NCBI GenBank assembly: GCA_002410065.1
Contig: DHQB01000017.1
Location: 1-64,000 of the forward strand
DNA length: 64,000 nucleotides
Direction: 5' to 3'
Source of the DNA: Bacteroidales bacterium UBA5349
GTDB taxonomy: Bacteria; Bacteroidota; Bacteroidia; Bacteroidales; Tenuifilaceae
In this document: in pieces, positions 54,232-63,643 of the stretch
Position numbering within the stretch: the first letter of the stretch is position 1
How the letters are laid out: each line of letters begins with the position of its first letter
The notes under the pieces: model-generated
What the model saw: only the letters and a program-made list of their open reading frames with translations
What the model was told of the DNA's origin: nothing
Database searches by the model: none
Position numbers and translations under genes: made by a program

Positions 54232-55473
54232 GTGGATATTTTTGATAAGCTTAGAAAAGGCATGGGGCCAATTGGCCAATACCACAAAGAGGGCCATGGC
54301 TATTTTGCATTTCCAAAATTAGAAGGCGAAATTGAACCTTGGATGATATTCCGTGGTAAAAAGGTATTAACCTGGAGCCTTAACAACTATCTGGGTTTAG
54401 CCAACCACCCTGAGGTTAGAAAAGCCGATGCCGAAGCTGCTGCTAAATATGGCATGGCATATCCCATGGGTGCTAGAATGATGAGCGGACAAACTAAGTT
54501 TCACGAAGAGTTGGAAGAAAAACTTGCAGCTTTTGTTGGAAAGCAATCAGCCTTTCTGCTTAACTATGGTTACCAAGGTATGGTATCCATTATCGATACT
54601 TTAGTTTCGCGTAATGATGTTGTAGTTTACGACTCTGAGTCGCACGCTTGTATTATTGATGGTTTACGTTTAACCACAGGGAAAAGATTTGTGTTCGCGC
54701 ACAACGATATGGAGAGTCTGCGCAAACAGCTTGGCCATGCAACCCGTTTAGCCGAGAAAACTGGCGGAGGCATTCTTGTTATTACCGAGGGTGTTTTTGG
54801 AATGGCCGGCGACCTTGGAAATCTTAGGGCAATTGTAGATTTAAAGAAAGAATTTAAGTTTCGCCTTTTAGTTGATGATGCACACGGCTTTGGCACCATG
54901 GGCAAAACTGGTGCGGGAGCTGGTGAACATTTTGGTGTTCAGGATGAAGTTGATGTACACTTTGCAACCTTTGCAAAAAGTGGTGCAGGCATTGGCGCAT
55001 TTGTTGCCGCCGATGAGGATATTATAAGATATTTAGCCTACAACTTGCGTTCACAAACTTTTGCAAAATCGCTTCCAATGCCAATGGTAATTGGAGGGAT
55101 TAAGCGGGTGGAGATTATGCAAACCCAACCAGAACTTAAGGAAAACCTTTGGAAAATTGCTCATGCTCTACAGAAAGGATTAAAAGAGGTGGGTTTGGAT
55201 ATTGGTAATACCGAGTCACCAGTTACGCCTGTTTACATGAAAGGAAACATTCCAGAGGCAACCAATATGGTTTTCGACCTTAGAGAGAACTATAACATCT
55301 TCTGCTCAATAGTGGTTTACCCTGTTATACCAAAAGGACAAATTTTGTTAAGACTTATCCCCACAGCGGTTCACACCCTTGATGATGTAAAAATCACCGT
55401 TGCTGCATTTGCAGAATGTGCTAAGAAACTAAAAGAGGGGAAATACTATGCAGAGCAAATGTCGCAAGTATAG
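54232..55473 (+). CDS. spt: Serine palmitoyltransferase (alpha-oxoamine synthase), GTG start
   Basis: The 413-residue PLP enzyme condenses serine with a fatty acyl-CoA, the first step of sphingolipid synthesis, a hallmark of many Bacteroidota. Evidence includes TWSLNNYLGLANHPEVR, MGARMMSGQTKFHEELEE, DSESHACIIDGLRL, LVDDAHGFGTMG (PLP Asp/His) and the Schiff-base lysine in ATFAKSGAGIGAF. The reading frame has GTG 54232 as its only good start; the first internal ATG would remove conserved residues. KBL- or BioF-type relatives catalyse similar reactions, but the overall match favours SPT. Confidence 0.88.
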   Translation: MDIFDKLRKGMGPIGQYHKEGHGYFAFPKLEGEIEPWMIFRGKKVLTWSLNNYLGLANHPEVRKADAEAAAKYGMAYPMGARMMSGQTKFHEELEEKLAAFVGKQSAFLLNYGYQGMVSIIDTLVSRNDVVVYDSESHACIIDGLRLTTGKRFVFAHNDMESLRKQLGHATRLAEKTGGGILVITEGVFGMAGDLGNLRAIVDLKKEFKFRLLVDDAHGFGTMGKTGAGAGEHFGVQDEVDVHFATFAKSGAGIGAFVAADEDIIRYLAYNLRSQTFAKSLPMPMVIGGIKRVEIMQTQPELKENLWKIAHALQKGLKEVGLDIGNTESPVTPVYMKGNIPEATNMVFDLRENYNIFCSIVVYPVIPKGQILLRLIPTAVHTLDDVKITVAAFAECAKKLKEGKYYAEQMSQV

Positions 55474-55493
55474 ATTATTCGACCTACGATAAT

Positions 55494-55535
55494 AAACAAG
55501 AATGGCTGCTCAAAAGGGCAGCCATTCTTGTTTGT
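55494..55535. terminator. Bidirectional terminator between spt and trxB
   Basis: A perfect 13-bp stem, CAAGAATGGCTGC (55497-55509) with GCAGCCATTCTTG (55518-55530), eight-base loop. It sits between convergent stops and serves both genes, though the T runs are short. Confidence 0.75.
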
Positions 55536-55536
55536 G

Positions 55537-56535
55537 CTAAAATACTCGAGTGCCAAGATATCGCTCCGCATCTAAAGCGGCCATACATCCTGAGCCTGCT
55601 GCAGTAACAGCTTGTCTATAATGCTTGTCCTGCACATCGCCGCAGGCAAAAACACCGGGGATATTGGTTTTGGGTGTACCGGGTTGAGTTTGTATATAGC
55701 CCGTTTCGTCCATATCGATAAACCCTTTAAAAATATCGGAGTTTGGCTGATGGCCAATGGCAACAAAGAAGCCTGTAATATCAACTTTTGCCTCTTTACC
55801 GCTTTTGATGTTATTAAGAATTACTCCTGTTACCCCATTTGCATCGCCCACAATCTCTTTTGTACTATGCTCATATAACACTTCAATATTCTTGGTTGCT
55901 ACCACCCTATCCTGCATCACTTTAGATGCTCTTAGGTAAGGTTTACGCACAATCATATAAACCTTTTTGCATATACCGGCTAAATAGGTTGCCTCCTCAC
56001 AGGCTGTATCACCTCCGCCAACCACTGCAACATCTTGTCCCTTATAAAAAAAACCATCGCAGGTAGCACATGCCGAAACTCCTTGTCCTTTAAATTTTTC
56101 CTCTGACTCTAGGCCCAGATATTTTGCGGTTGCCCCGGTAGCAATAATAAGCGCATCGGCAGTAATAACCTTATCATTATCAATTGTAACCGCATAGGGC
56201 TGCTTTGAAAGATCTGCAGCAGTAGCCAACCCAAAACGCACATCGGTACCAAAACGCTCTGCTTGCTTCTTAAGATCCTCCATCATAGCAGGTCCTGTAA
56301 TCCCATCGGGATAACCAGGGAAGTTGTCAACCTCGGTAGTGGTTGTAAGTTGCCCCCCGGGCTGAAGCCCCTCGTAAAGCACAGGGCTTAAATTTGCCCT
56401 TGCAGCATATATTGCTGCTGTGTATCCGGCAGGCCCCGACCCTACTATTAGCACCCTTACATGTTCCGAAGGAGCATCGTTTTTAACTTTTTTGTTCTCC
56501 TCACCCTTGGTTTCCAATGGTTTAAATAATTCCAT
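55537..56535 (-). CDS. trxB: Thioredoxin-disulfide reductase
   Basis: Starting at ATG 56535 (MELFKPLETKG) the flavoenzyme has 332 residues. It reduces thioredoxin with NADPH. The FAD motif is VLIVGSGPAGYTAAIYAARA, the redox-active disulfide is CATC (SACATCDGFF), the NADPH site is VAVVGGGDTACEEATYL, and the C-terminal FAD motif is GVFACGDVQDKHYRQ. The short N-terminal lysine-rich lead (about 25 residues) before the fold is a little longer than usual. The ATG at 56580 is open but less likely. Confidence 0.94.
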   Translation of the reverse strand: MELFKPLETKGEENKKVKNDAPSEHVRVLIVGSGPAGYTAAIYAARANLSPVLYEGLQPGGQLTTTTEVDNFPGYPDGITGPAMMEDLKKQAERFGTDVRFGLATAADLSKQPYAVTIDNDKVITADALIIATGATAKYLGLESEEKFKGQGVSACATCDGFFYKGQDVAVVGGGDTACEEATYLAGICKKVYMIVRKPYLRASKVMQDRVVATKNIEVLYEHSTKEIVGDANGVTGVILNNIKSGKEAKVDITGFFVAIGHQPNSDIFKGFIDMDETGYIQTQPGTPKTNIPGVFACGDVQDKHYRQAVTAAGSGCMAALDAERYLGTRVF

Positions 56536-56678
56536 ATCGATATATTTAAAATGGTTAATACGCTGTTTTAAACAAAACAATTTTGAAAGAGTTCACAAAT
56601 TGTTTCCTGTGCAAAGTTAAGCTTTATAAGGAAAAAAAATACAAAAAAAGGGTTTGCTATAAAAGGGGTTAAATATGC

Positions 56679-56708
56679 TTTGGTTTTTAGAAAAAGTATC
56701 TATCTTTG
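56679..56708 (+). promoter_or_regulatory. Predicted promoter of tRNA-Pro(GGG)
   Basis: TTTG (56679-56682), 18 bases, then TATCTTTG (56701-56708), an exact TAnnTTTG box, with the tRNA starting 15 bases later. Confidence 0.7.
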
Positions 56709-56723
56709 CACCTCAAAATCGTT

Positions 56724-56797
56724 CGGGGTGTGGCGCAGTTGGCTAGCGTACTTGCATGGGGTGCAAGGGGTCGGAAGTTCGAGTCTTCTCACCCCGA
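56724..56797 (+). tRNA. tRNA-Pro (anticodon GGG)
   Basis: A 74-base cloverleaf with acceptor CGGGGTG/CACCCCG and discriminator A, D arm TGGCGCAGTTGGCTAGCG, anticodon loop ATGGGGT in CTTGC/GCAAG (anticodon GGG) and T arm AGTTCGAGTCT. It reads CCC/CCU. CCA is not encoded. Together with the tRNA-Pro(TGG) at 29315 it covers proline codons. Confidence 0.95.
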
Positions 56798-56801
56798 CGA
56801 G

Positions 56802-56848
56802 AAATGGCGGTAGTTTCAGAGTTTTTCTGATTCGGCCGCCATTTTTAT
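56802..56848 (+). terminator. Intrinsic terminator after tRNA-Pro(GGG)
   Basis: AAATGGCGG (56802-56810) pairs with CCGCCATTT (56836-56844), with an inner TCAGA/TCTGA arm, followed by a T-rich run only five bases after the tRNA. Confidence 0.85.
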
Positions 56849-56960
56849 TTGTTCACAGCACGCAACATTGATTGTTCCTTTAAATTATATTTCTTCGTTT
56901 TCTGTTACCCAAACTAATGAACGAGATTAAGAGGCTTAAAATTGATAATTTAACTATAAG

Positions 56961-59201
56961 TTAAAGGCCACTCTCGTATTGTTTATTTTGGCTGGGTTGA
57001 ATGTGGCTTTTAAGTTGTAATGTTGCCTGAGGATTGCCGCTAAGGTGCTGTTTAAAAAGAGAAATCAATGTGGGTTTGTCAACAGTAGGGTTTGTTGTGG
57101 TTTTGATATCAGTTAAATCGATGAGAAAACTAAAAAAATGATCGGGCACATCGCCAACAACATCGGTGTTGAGCATATTGTTGGAATTAAAGATCCGATG
57201 GTAGTTGCCTCTCGATTTCTCAACCATAAACAACTCCCCGTTCATGTTGGTAATAGTAGCCATTTTTTCGCTTTGCGGAATACAGGTTTGGTCTATTGCA
57301 TGTTTTTCGCATCCAGTTACCTGATGAAACAAGCATTGCCGGCTCGTCATGAGTACAACAGGTTGATAAATTGTATAGTACAAATTAAAATCTTCCGGTT
57401 TTCGAATCTGTCGTAGCTGTCTCTGGTTAATTTCGTTGGATAGGAATGCACCCTGACAGCTGAAGTTCTCTTTTAAACACAACAGGCTGTATGAGTTTAC
57501 AATATTGAGGTGTGGCCCGGCAATCCACGAGATTCCTTTCTTATAAGCTTCAAAACCTATACCTGTATTGTTTGTAACAATGCGTGTTGGTTGCAGCTGA
57601 TCCATAAATTCAATTGCTGCAGTATAGTCGTCGCCTATTAGAATGGATGGAAACCAAGGAATGATTGCGCTGTTTTTCCTAAAGAGCTGGAGCAGCTCTA
57701 ATTCTTGGCTTTTGAAATCACTGGGTAGCTGGAAATAGAGATCCACATCAGCATTTGTGCAAACTTCAATATCATTTGGTGAGGAAATTAATACCGAAAG
57801 CCTTGGAACTTGAGTTTGATTAGTTGACCTCTCTAAAACAGGAAGTGTGACCGGGGAAACCAGTTCCTTGAAACCATTCAGAATAAATAGTATTCGGTTT
57901 TTAAGCGCACTAAGCTCTTTAAAAGGTAGAAAGAGATTTTCATTAGGAGCAAACTCCATTCTTTGAATGAAATATTCGGTATCATCAATGGCTTTTAGTC
58001 GACTAAGCATGATTTTGTGATTCAGCGCTTCGGAGCCTTCGCCAACCAAATTCACTTTTGAGCGTACCTCAAATGAGGTGCTCGGGCTTTTTAGTGTTAT
58101 CACCAGCGGCGCTCCACACTGCCCTATAATGCTTATATCCAGGGGGATTTTATCGATACTAAATTCTGCTATCTGGCTTTGCACATAGGTTCTAACCTGA
58201 TCCTTTTCATCGTAAAGTGCCCTCTGTTTCTCCTCAATTTCATCATCCGAAAAACCTTTGCTATTCTCGGCAAGATGAGCCATTATGTTACTCATGGGAT
58301 TATTGATAAACATATCGGCATTAATCTCTCCCTTTAAAAACCCATTGGAGAAATCGCGGTTAAACACTCTATAAAAGTCACTATTATCGTCATTTAACGT
58401 ATTGGTTTTGTTAAACCGGTCAATCTGTTTCCTCCAAGCATTTACAACCGTATAAACGTATTCAAACTCCTTAATTCGCCCCTCAATCTTAAGCGAAGCA
58501 ACGCCGGCATTATACAACTCCCGAAGATCAGAAAAGGCTGAATTATCTTTTAAATTGAGTGGAAACTCTTTTCCTGCAGATGTTAGCACATATCGATCCC
58601 TACAGGGCTGGCTGCAACGCCCTCGATTACCCGAATTTGCGCCATTTGCAGCACTCATATAACAGATACCTGAAAAAGATAAACAATAGGATCCGTGAAC
58701 AAAAACCTCTGTCAACATCTGATGTCTCAAACCAATGGCTGTCAGCACTTTAATCTCATGTATATTTAACTCTCGCGATAAATTAACCCGATTTGCGTTT
58801 AGCTTGCTTAAAAACTGTATTTGCCCTTCATTGTGGGTTGTAAGCTGCGTGGATGCATGTATTTTAAGACTTTTAAAATATTTAGATAAGATATAAAAAA
58901 GCCCCAAATCCTGAACAATAATCCCATCGATGCTTGTGTTCACCAATCGGTTAAGAAGTTTTATAAGTGCTGGGATTTCGCTATCTAAAATAATGATATT
59001 GAGGGTTAAAAAAACTTCACAATGGTGTTTATGCGCCAATCGTAAAATCCCCTGAAGATCTTTTAAACTAATGTTTGCTGCTCTATTTCGTGCATTAAAC
59101 TTACTCAAACCACAGTAAACGGCATCTGCTCCTGCAAGAATGGCCGATTTTATGGAATCAATATCTCCACCGGGAGCTAAGAGTTCGATTTTTCGCTGCA
59201 T
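56961..59201 (-). CDS. U32-family protein (RlhA/YhbU-like)
   Basis: The 746-residue protein is a large U32 member. The N-terminal barrel starts IELLAPGGDIDSIKSAILAGADAVYCGLSKFNARNRAAN and contains the U32 signature region VFVHGSYCLSFSGICYMSAANG with NRGRCSQPCRDRY, whose cysteines probably hold an Fe-S cluster. U32 proteins RlhA and UbiU/V are hydroxylases rather than simple peptidases; RlhA modifies C2501 in 23S rRNA. The long C-terminal part (about 320-746) resembles DUF3656-type extensions. The exact reaction is inferred. Confidence 0.87.
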   Translation of the reverse strand: MQRKIELLAPGGDIDSIKSAILAGADAVYCGLSKFNARNRAANISLKDLQGILRLAHKHHCEVFLTLNIIILDSEIPALIKLLNRLVNTSIDGIIVQDLGLFYILSKYFKSLKIHASTQLTTHNEGQIQFLSKLNANRVNLSRELNIHEIKVLTAIGLRHQMLTEVFVHGSYCLSFSGICYMSAANGANSGNRGRCSQPCRDRYVLTSAGKEFPLNLKDNSAFSDLRELYNAGVASLKIEGRIKEFEYVYTVVNAWRKQIDRFNKTNTLNDDNSDFYRVFNRDFSNGFLKGEINADMFINNPMSNIMAHLAENSKGFSDDEIEEKQRALYDEKDQVRTYVQSQIAEFSIDKIPLDISIIGQCGAPLVITLKSPSTSFEVRSKVNLVGEGSEALNHKIMLSRLKAIDDTEYFIQRMEFAPNENLFLPFKELSALKNRILFILNGFKELVSPVTLPVLERSTNQTQVPRLSVLISSPNDIEVCTNADVDLYFQLPSDFKSQELELLQLFRKNSAIIPWFPSILIGDDYTAAIEFMDQLQPTRIVTNNTGIGFEAYKKGISWIAGPHLNIVNSYSLLCLKENFSCQGAFLSNEINQRQLRQIRKPEDFNLYYTIYQPVVLMTSRQCLFHQVTGCEKHAIDQTCIPQSEKMATITNMNGELFMVEKSRGNYHRIFNSNNMLNTDVVGDVPDHFFSFLIDLTDIKTTTNPTVDKPTLISLFKQHLSGNPQATLQLKSHIQPSQNKQYESGL

Positions 59202-59309
59202 TTACTTAATGATGTAATACTTGAGTAATAGATTCAATAGTATTAATAGGGCTCAAAATTAACCATTTATTGTGTGCTGTTTTATTATCCCAAAAATTGA
59301 AATAACATT

Positions 59310-60212
59310 CTAAGGTAATGGAACACCACTTGATGCGGTAAGTATTCTCGACCATTGTTCTACACTCATTTTAAGACTCAACGCGTCTACGGATCTTTTT
59401 ATACGGTCAATTTTTCCACTTCCGTTAATTGGCATAATGGTAGAAGGGTGCATAAATAACCAGCTGTAAATTACTTTGTCAACACCGTCAACATTGAGTT
59501 CCTCTGCTATTTCTTTTAATACTTTTACAATTCTTTCCGATTTTTCGTCTGTGGGAACAACAAGTTTTCCATTAGCCATTGGGCAATAGGCCATCGGTTT
59601 AATTCTTTTTTCAAGAAAGAAATTCATATCCCCATTTTCAAAATGTGTTATACCATATGGAGAGATTTCAACTTGATTGGTTACTAATTTTTCATCAGTA
59701 TAGGATTGTAACATGGAGTAATCGTGTGACAAGAAATTAGATACACCGAAATGACGAACCTTACCCTCCTTTTTTAGCTTATCAAATGCTTTTGCTACTT
59801 CTTCTGGATTTAAAACATCAGATGGACGGTGCAACAGTAGAACATCAATGTAATCGGTTCTTAAATTTCTTAAAGATTTTTCAGCCTCACCAATAATGTA
59901 GTCATGTGTGTAATCATAATACTGAATTTTTTGTTTTGGAAATTTATTTGACATGATTTTGATACCGCATTTTGTTACAATTTTCATGGCTTTACGAAGT
60001 GATGGCTTTAATAACAATGCTTTTCCTACTGTATCTTCGCAACTGTAATTTCCATAAATGTTTGCATTATCAAATGTATCAATGCCCAATTCCATAATCT
60101 GTTCTGTAAATTTCAACAATTCAGCACTTGACATATTCCAATCTAAAATTCTCATTTGCCCATGGATAATCCTTGAGAATTCAAGTCCTTCAACCAATTT
60201 CACCTTTTCCAT
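59310..60212 (-). CDS. Aldo/keto reductase (YdhF-like)
   Basis: The 300-residue NADPH-dependent reductase has the AKR barrel signatures: the Asp and catalytic Tyr in GIDTFDNANIYGNYSCE, Lys in KIVTKCGIK, the His in DVLLLHRPSD and the NADP site near the C-terminus (IMPINGSGKIDRI). It is most like the YdhF group in length and in the GxxDTFDxAxIYG pattern. The natural carbonyl substrate is unknown. It is alone, 109 bases from the U32 gene. Confidence 0.9.
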   Translation of the reverse strand: MEKVKLVEGLEFSRIIHGQMRILDWNMSSAELLKFTEQIMELGIDTFDNANIYGNYSCEDTVGKALLLKPSLRKAMKIVTKCGIKIMSNKFPKQKIQYYDYTHDYIIGEAEKSLRNLRTDYIDVLLLHRPSDVLNPEEVAKAFDKLKKEGKVRHFGVSNFLSHDYSMLQSYTDEKLVTNQVEISPYGITHFENGDMNFFLEKRIKPMAYCPMANGKLVVPTDEKSERIVKVLKEIAEELNVDGVDKVIYSWLFMHPSTIMPINGSGKIDRIKRSVDALSLKMSVEQWSRILTASSGVPLP

Positions 60213-60345
60213 ATTAATTATTTAATTCTTTGTAAGTCATTTGTAATTAATTCCTTATTCTGCTGGTTTGTTCATTTGGAATATTGAAGGAAGGCCTCTC
60301 AGTTTAAAAAATCACTGAGTTTTGCTGCAGTCGATTGGTAGAGGG

Positions 60346-63090
60346 TTAATCCTTAAGACAACGAACAGAGAATCCTAAATTCTTATTGTCTTTGTTGCTA
60401 CCAAAATCGTTGCTATCGTATTTCAGGGTTAAACTCCTTGCACTATCAATACTAATCTCAGTAGCACTCCACCAACTACCGGAGTACCCTATGTTGTAGA
60501 ATGTTTCACCGTTGTCATTAAGGAGTTCCCCCGAAAGAGCTGAGAATCCAAAGTCATCAGTGCCATTACCATTACTGCTCCAGCCACTTTTGGCTTTTAA
60601 TTTGACCCCAGTATTATTGCCAACAAAATCGGTTAACTGTAACCACTCCACATCGTTGGGCAAATGCCAACCTGTGGGGCATACGTTGCAGGCAGTTTGC
60701 CAATCGTATAGATAACCGTATCTCTGAGTATTGCTAGTATTACTATCGTTGGTCCAATAATTACCGCTGTTGGGCTCATAAGCTAGATTCTCGGCCATCC
60801 AAACCTGCGAACCAATTTTTACAGTTTTATAGGTTTTACTATCGCGGTTGTCTGTAAAAAACCCCTCATTTTTATCAATATCAAACTTCGTCCGAGTTTC
60901 TTCACCCTGACTAACAGAAAGAACCAAGCGAAAGCCAACGTCATTGCTACGATTGCTAGGGTCAGTATCAAGGTAGCTCCGGTAGGTTATCCGACTAACC
61001 CCAGCAGACATGCGCCAGCTTCCACCACGCTGCACACGACCAGAACCCGAAGTTGGTCCCTGTGGATTTATACTTGAACTACTACCGTAGTAGCTATCGC
61101 TATACCAATCATTACACCACTCCCACACGTTGCCGTTTAAATCGTAAATACCCAGTTTGTTAGGCGTTTTGCTGCCTACGGGATGGGTTTTGTATTCGCT
61201 ATTCTTAGTATACCACGCCACCTTTCTGATATTATTACTGCCCGCATACTTGTACTCATTGCTCTGGACCCCACCCTTTGCTACGTACTCCCACTCCGCC
61301 TCGGAGGGTAACCGGTAATTTTTTCCTGTTATTCGATTCAATTTCTCCAAAAACTCCTGTATATCGTACCAGCTCACTTGCTCTACTGGGCAATTGTCGC
61401 ATCCGCTGAAAAGGCTTGGGTTGTTACCCATAATAGCATACCACTGCGCTTGAGTTACCTCGTACTTTCCCATGTAAAAATCGTTTACCGTTACAAGATG
61501 AGCGGGTTTCTCACTAGGATAGCAATCGCCCTTTTTCTCGCTGATACAACCCATGGTATAAGTACCCCCACGTACACTCACCATTTCGAGATTGAGATTG
61601 GCAGCAGTCTCGGTAAAATTATCAAACTCAATAACATCATAATCCCACCGGTCCTGCCCACCCCGCCTTACGGCAATTATCTCCTCAACCACCTTTTTCC
61701 CGTTTACCAACCTTAAGGTATTGTTGCCAAAGGCTAACGTGCCAGTCCAAGGCGTGGTGCTCCCCTTCCCTTCGATAGACTCAGGGGCCGGGGAGCCATT
61801 TATGCTGAGTTGTGCTCCAGTGGGCTTGCTGGCAATAATTACCTGCATCCCACTATGTAGGGTTTCGTTCACTTCAGTATCCTTGCCCTCGGCAATGGTA
61901 ATAGTTTTAGTTACGGTACCATAACCCTGCTTCTCTAGTGTAAGAACGTAACTACCTATTAAGAGGTCTTTCACACTGGTTGGCGTGGAGCCATAATCCT
62001 TGCCGTTGAGTTTGATTTTTGCATCAAAAGGAGTGCTAGTTACATCGAGAGCGCCAACCCGAGGCTTAGGGCATAATGTAATGGTTTGTGGCTTGCCCAC
62101 CTCCACAATAAGTTGCTGATGGTGAGAAGTGTGCTTATCGAGCACAGCCTGCAAATCGTAAATACCCGCCAGCATACGCTGACTAAAAGTTCCGTTGCCC
62201 TTACGGCTGCCATCAATAAGAATATCAGCTGTAGGCTCAGTTATAATGGTTATATCTGCAAAGGCAGGCTGCATTATGAAGTCTGCCTTAGTTGTGAGAT
62301 TATCGTTCACGGTTATGCTCTTGGCTTGTGGCTGATACCACTGATTCATAAGTTTAACCATTTGGTTCCCGCTGGCAACCTCGGTTAAAGTTGCTGGAGT
62401 AGTTTTACCAGTATTCTCATCATTTAAATAAATCTGCATCCCACTTTCGGGTTCGGATGAAACGGAGATATTTCCAAATTTTGGTCTCATAGTAAAACTA
62501 AGGTTCTTGCGGTCGTTCTTAAGGCTAAACTTTCCTGCCTCCGAATGATAACGCGGTAGTTCAATGCGGTAGGTATAATTACCCTCAGGATACTTGCGGG
62601 TAAAGGGAGTGGTGCCCACTAGCATCTCCTCAACAAACACATTGGCACCTGTGGGTGTTGAGTTTATGGCAAGCCATTGGGTTAAAATCTCAGGCTCCTC
62701 CACAATGGTGGTTACGCGTGCAGTGGTAAGTTCCAACTCGTACACCATTGCCGATTGGATTGGAATAGTAAAAGCATAGTTCCGGAGCATACCTAACTTC
62801 TGGTGGGCAATGGTAATGCGCTGCACTCCACGGGGAACATAAACCCACACCTCTCCTACCTTCTGCTCTGTGCCCATTACGCCCAGCGAACCCACATCAA
62901 AGGTAAAACCCGTTTGGGTGGTTACCACCTTGATGATAGCACACACCTCGCCGTTCTGGTCCTGCTTGGGATGGTGAACCCGAGCATCAAGGTCGTTCTC
63001 CAACTGGCGAAATGATTTTACGGAGATGCTCTGAGTTACAGCATAAAATGCAATAAAAGAAAGAATTAGAACTAGAGAGAATCGCTTCAT
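60346..63090 (-). CDS. PEGA - SUMF1 - FISUMP fusion protein, exported
   Basis: The 914-residue protein has a signal peptide (cleavage near VTQS, residue 20). The N-terminal half has about five PEGA-like repeats (about 140-460; for example TPTGANVFVEEMLVGTTPF and TSTPFDAKIKLNGKDYGSTP). A formylglycine-generating-enzyme-like SUMF1 domain follows (about 503-732; RLPSEAEWEYVAKGG, GNVWEWCNDWYSDSYYG, RGGSWRM, NDVGFRLV). A C-terminal FISUMP domain (about 746-914; IGSQVWMAENLAY, CPTGWHLPNDVEW, GSWWSATE) ends the protein. SUMF1 domains without active-site cysteines often act as carbohydrate- or protein-binding folds, so an enzymatic role is unproven. The function is probably at the cell surface. Confidence 0.88.
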   Translation of the reverse strand: MKRFSLVLILSFIAFYAVTQSISVKSFRQLENDLDARVHHPKQDQNGEVCAIIKVVTTQTGFTFDVGSLGVMGTEQKVGEVWVYVPRGVQRITIAHQKLGMLRNYAFTIPIQSAMVYELELTTARVTTIVEEPEILTQWLAINSTPTGANVFVEEMLVGTTPFTRKYPEGNYTYRIELPRYHSEAGKFSLKNDRKNLSFTMRPKFGNISVSSEPESGMQIYLNDENTGKTTPATLTEVASGNQMVKLMNQWYQPQAKSITVNDNLTTKADFIMQPAFADITIITEPTADILIDGSRKGNGTFSQRMLAGIYDLQAVLDKHTSHHQQLIVEVGKPQTITLCPKPRVGALDVTSTPFDAKIKLNGKDYGSTPTSVKDLLIGSYVLTLEKQGYGTVTKTITIAEGKDTEVNETLHSGMQVIIASKPTGAQLSINGSPAPESIEGKGSTTPWTGTLAFGNNTLRLVNGKKVVEEIIAVRRGGQDRWDYDVIEFDNFTETAANLNLEMVSVRGGTYTMGCISEKKGDCYPSEKPAHLVTVNDFYMGKYEVTQAQWYAIMGNNPSLFSGCDNCPVEQVSWYDIQEFLEKLNRITGKNYRLPSEAEWEYVAKGGVQSNEYKYAGSNNIRKVAWYTKNSEYKTHPVGSKTPNKLGIYDLNGNVWEWCNDWYSDSYYGSSSSINPQGPTSGSGRVQRGGSWRMSAGVSRITYRSYLDTDPSNRSNDVGFRLVLSVSQGEETRTKFDIDKNEGFFTDNRDSKTYKTVKIGSQVWMAENLAYEPNSGNYWTNDSNTSNTQRYGYLYDWQTACNVCPTGWHLPNDVEWLQLTDFVGNNTGVKLKAKSGWSSNGNGTDDFGFSALSGELLNDNGETFYNIGYSGSWWSATEISIDSARSLTLKYDSNDFGSNKDNKNLGFSVRCLKD

Positions 63091-63145
63091 GGGTTGGGTT
63101 TAGGTATGGTTTTACATGTAGATAAAAATAGAGATTATTTAATAA

Positions 63146-63643
63146 TCACATCTCAAGATTTGCAAATGGCAACTTACCGTATTTTGCAATAAACTCTTTT
63201 AACATGCCATACTCAACCTCTCTTGGGTCTTGCTCTGGCAGTTCTTTCCAACAAAACAATAAATTATTAGAGTTTTCGAGTTGCCAAATCAATCGTCCAC
63301 CATAATGACCAACATCTTTCCCTTGACCAAACTGGAAATATTGGGCTAAACGTGATTTTAGAGTTGCCGAACTCCCCTCCTTTCCAGCCTTGCCAATGTA
63401 AACCACAATCGTTTCATCAACCCAGTTATTCTCTAACTCTGCTATTGAAACGTTAGGGTCTTTTCCCTTAAAAAACCCTCCGCTACCCTTTTCAAGGAAC
63501 TGGGGAGGTGTTTTTGGAGTATAAAGAACCATGTAAACTCCTCTGGTTGAAGGGATCAAAGTATGGTCAGATAAGTATTTCCTCATTCTACTGAACCCAC
63601 TAAACCCTTCGTTCTTGAGACTCTCAACACTATTAAAATCCAT
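63146..63643 (-). CDS. GIY-YIG-like protein of unknown function
   Basis: The 165-residue protein contains GVYMVLYTP and, later, VVYIGKAGKEGSSATLKSRLAQYFQFGQGKD, which resembles the GIY and YIG motifs of GIY-YIG nucleases, followed by YGGRLIWQLENSNNLLFCWKE and REVEYGMLKEFIAKYGKLPFAN (a possible catalytic Glu). The GIY part is degenerate (GVY). Proteins of this kind are seen alone in many bacteria, and some take part in DNA restriction or repair. It is 55 bases upstream of the PEGA-SUMF1 gene and might share its transcript. Confidence 0.6.
   Translation of the reverse strand: MDFNSVESLKNEGFSGFSRMRKYLSDHTLIPSTRGVYMVLYTPKTPPQFLEKGSGGFFKGKDPNVSIAELENNWVDETIVVYIGKAGKEGSSATLKSRLAQYFQFGQGKDVGHYGGRLIWQLENSNNLLFCWKELPEQDPREVEYGMLKEFIAKYGKLPFANLEM

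Noticed and set aside
56680..56871. 63-codon frame over tRNA-Pro(GGG)
   Set aside because: It overlaps promoter, tRNA and terminator; the peptide is the usual tRNA artefact.
62086..62388. 100-codon plus-strand frame inside the PEGA-SUMF1 gene
   Set aside because: Shadow of the real minus-strand gene, with no start context or recognisable domain.
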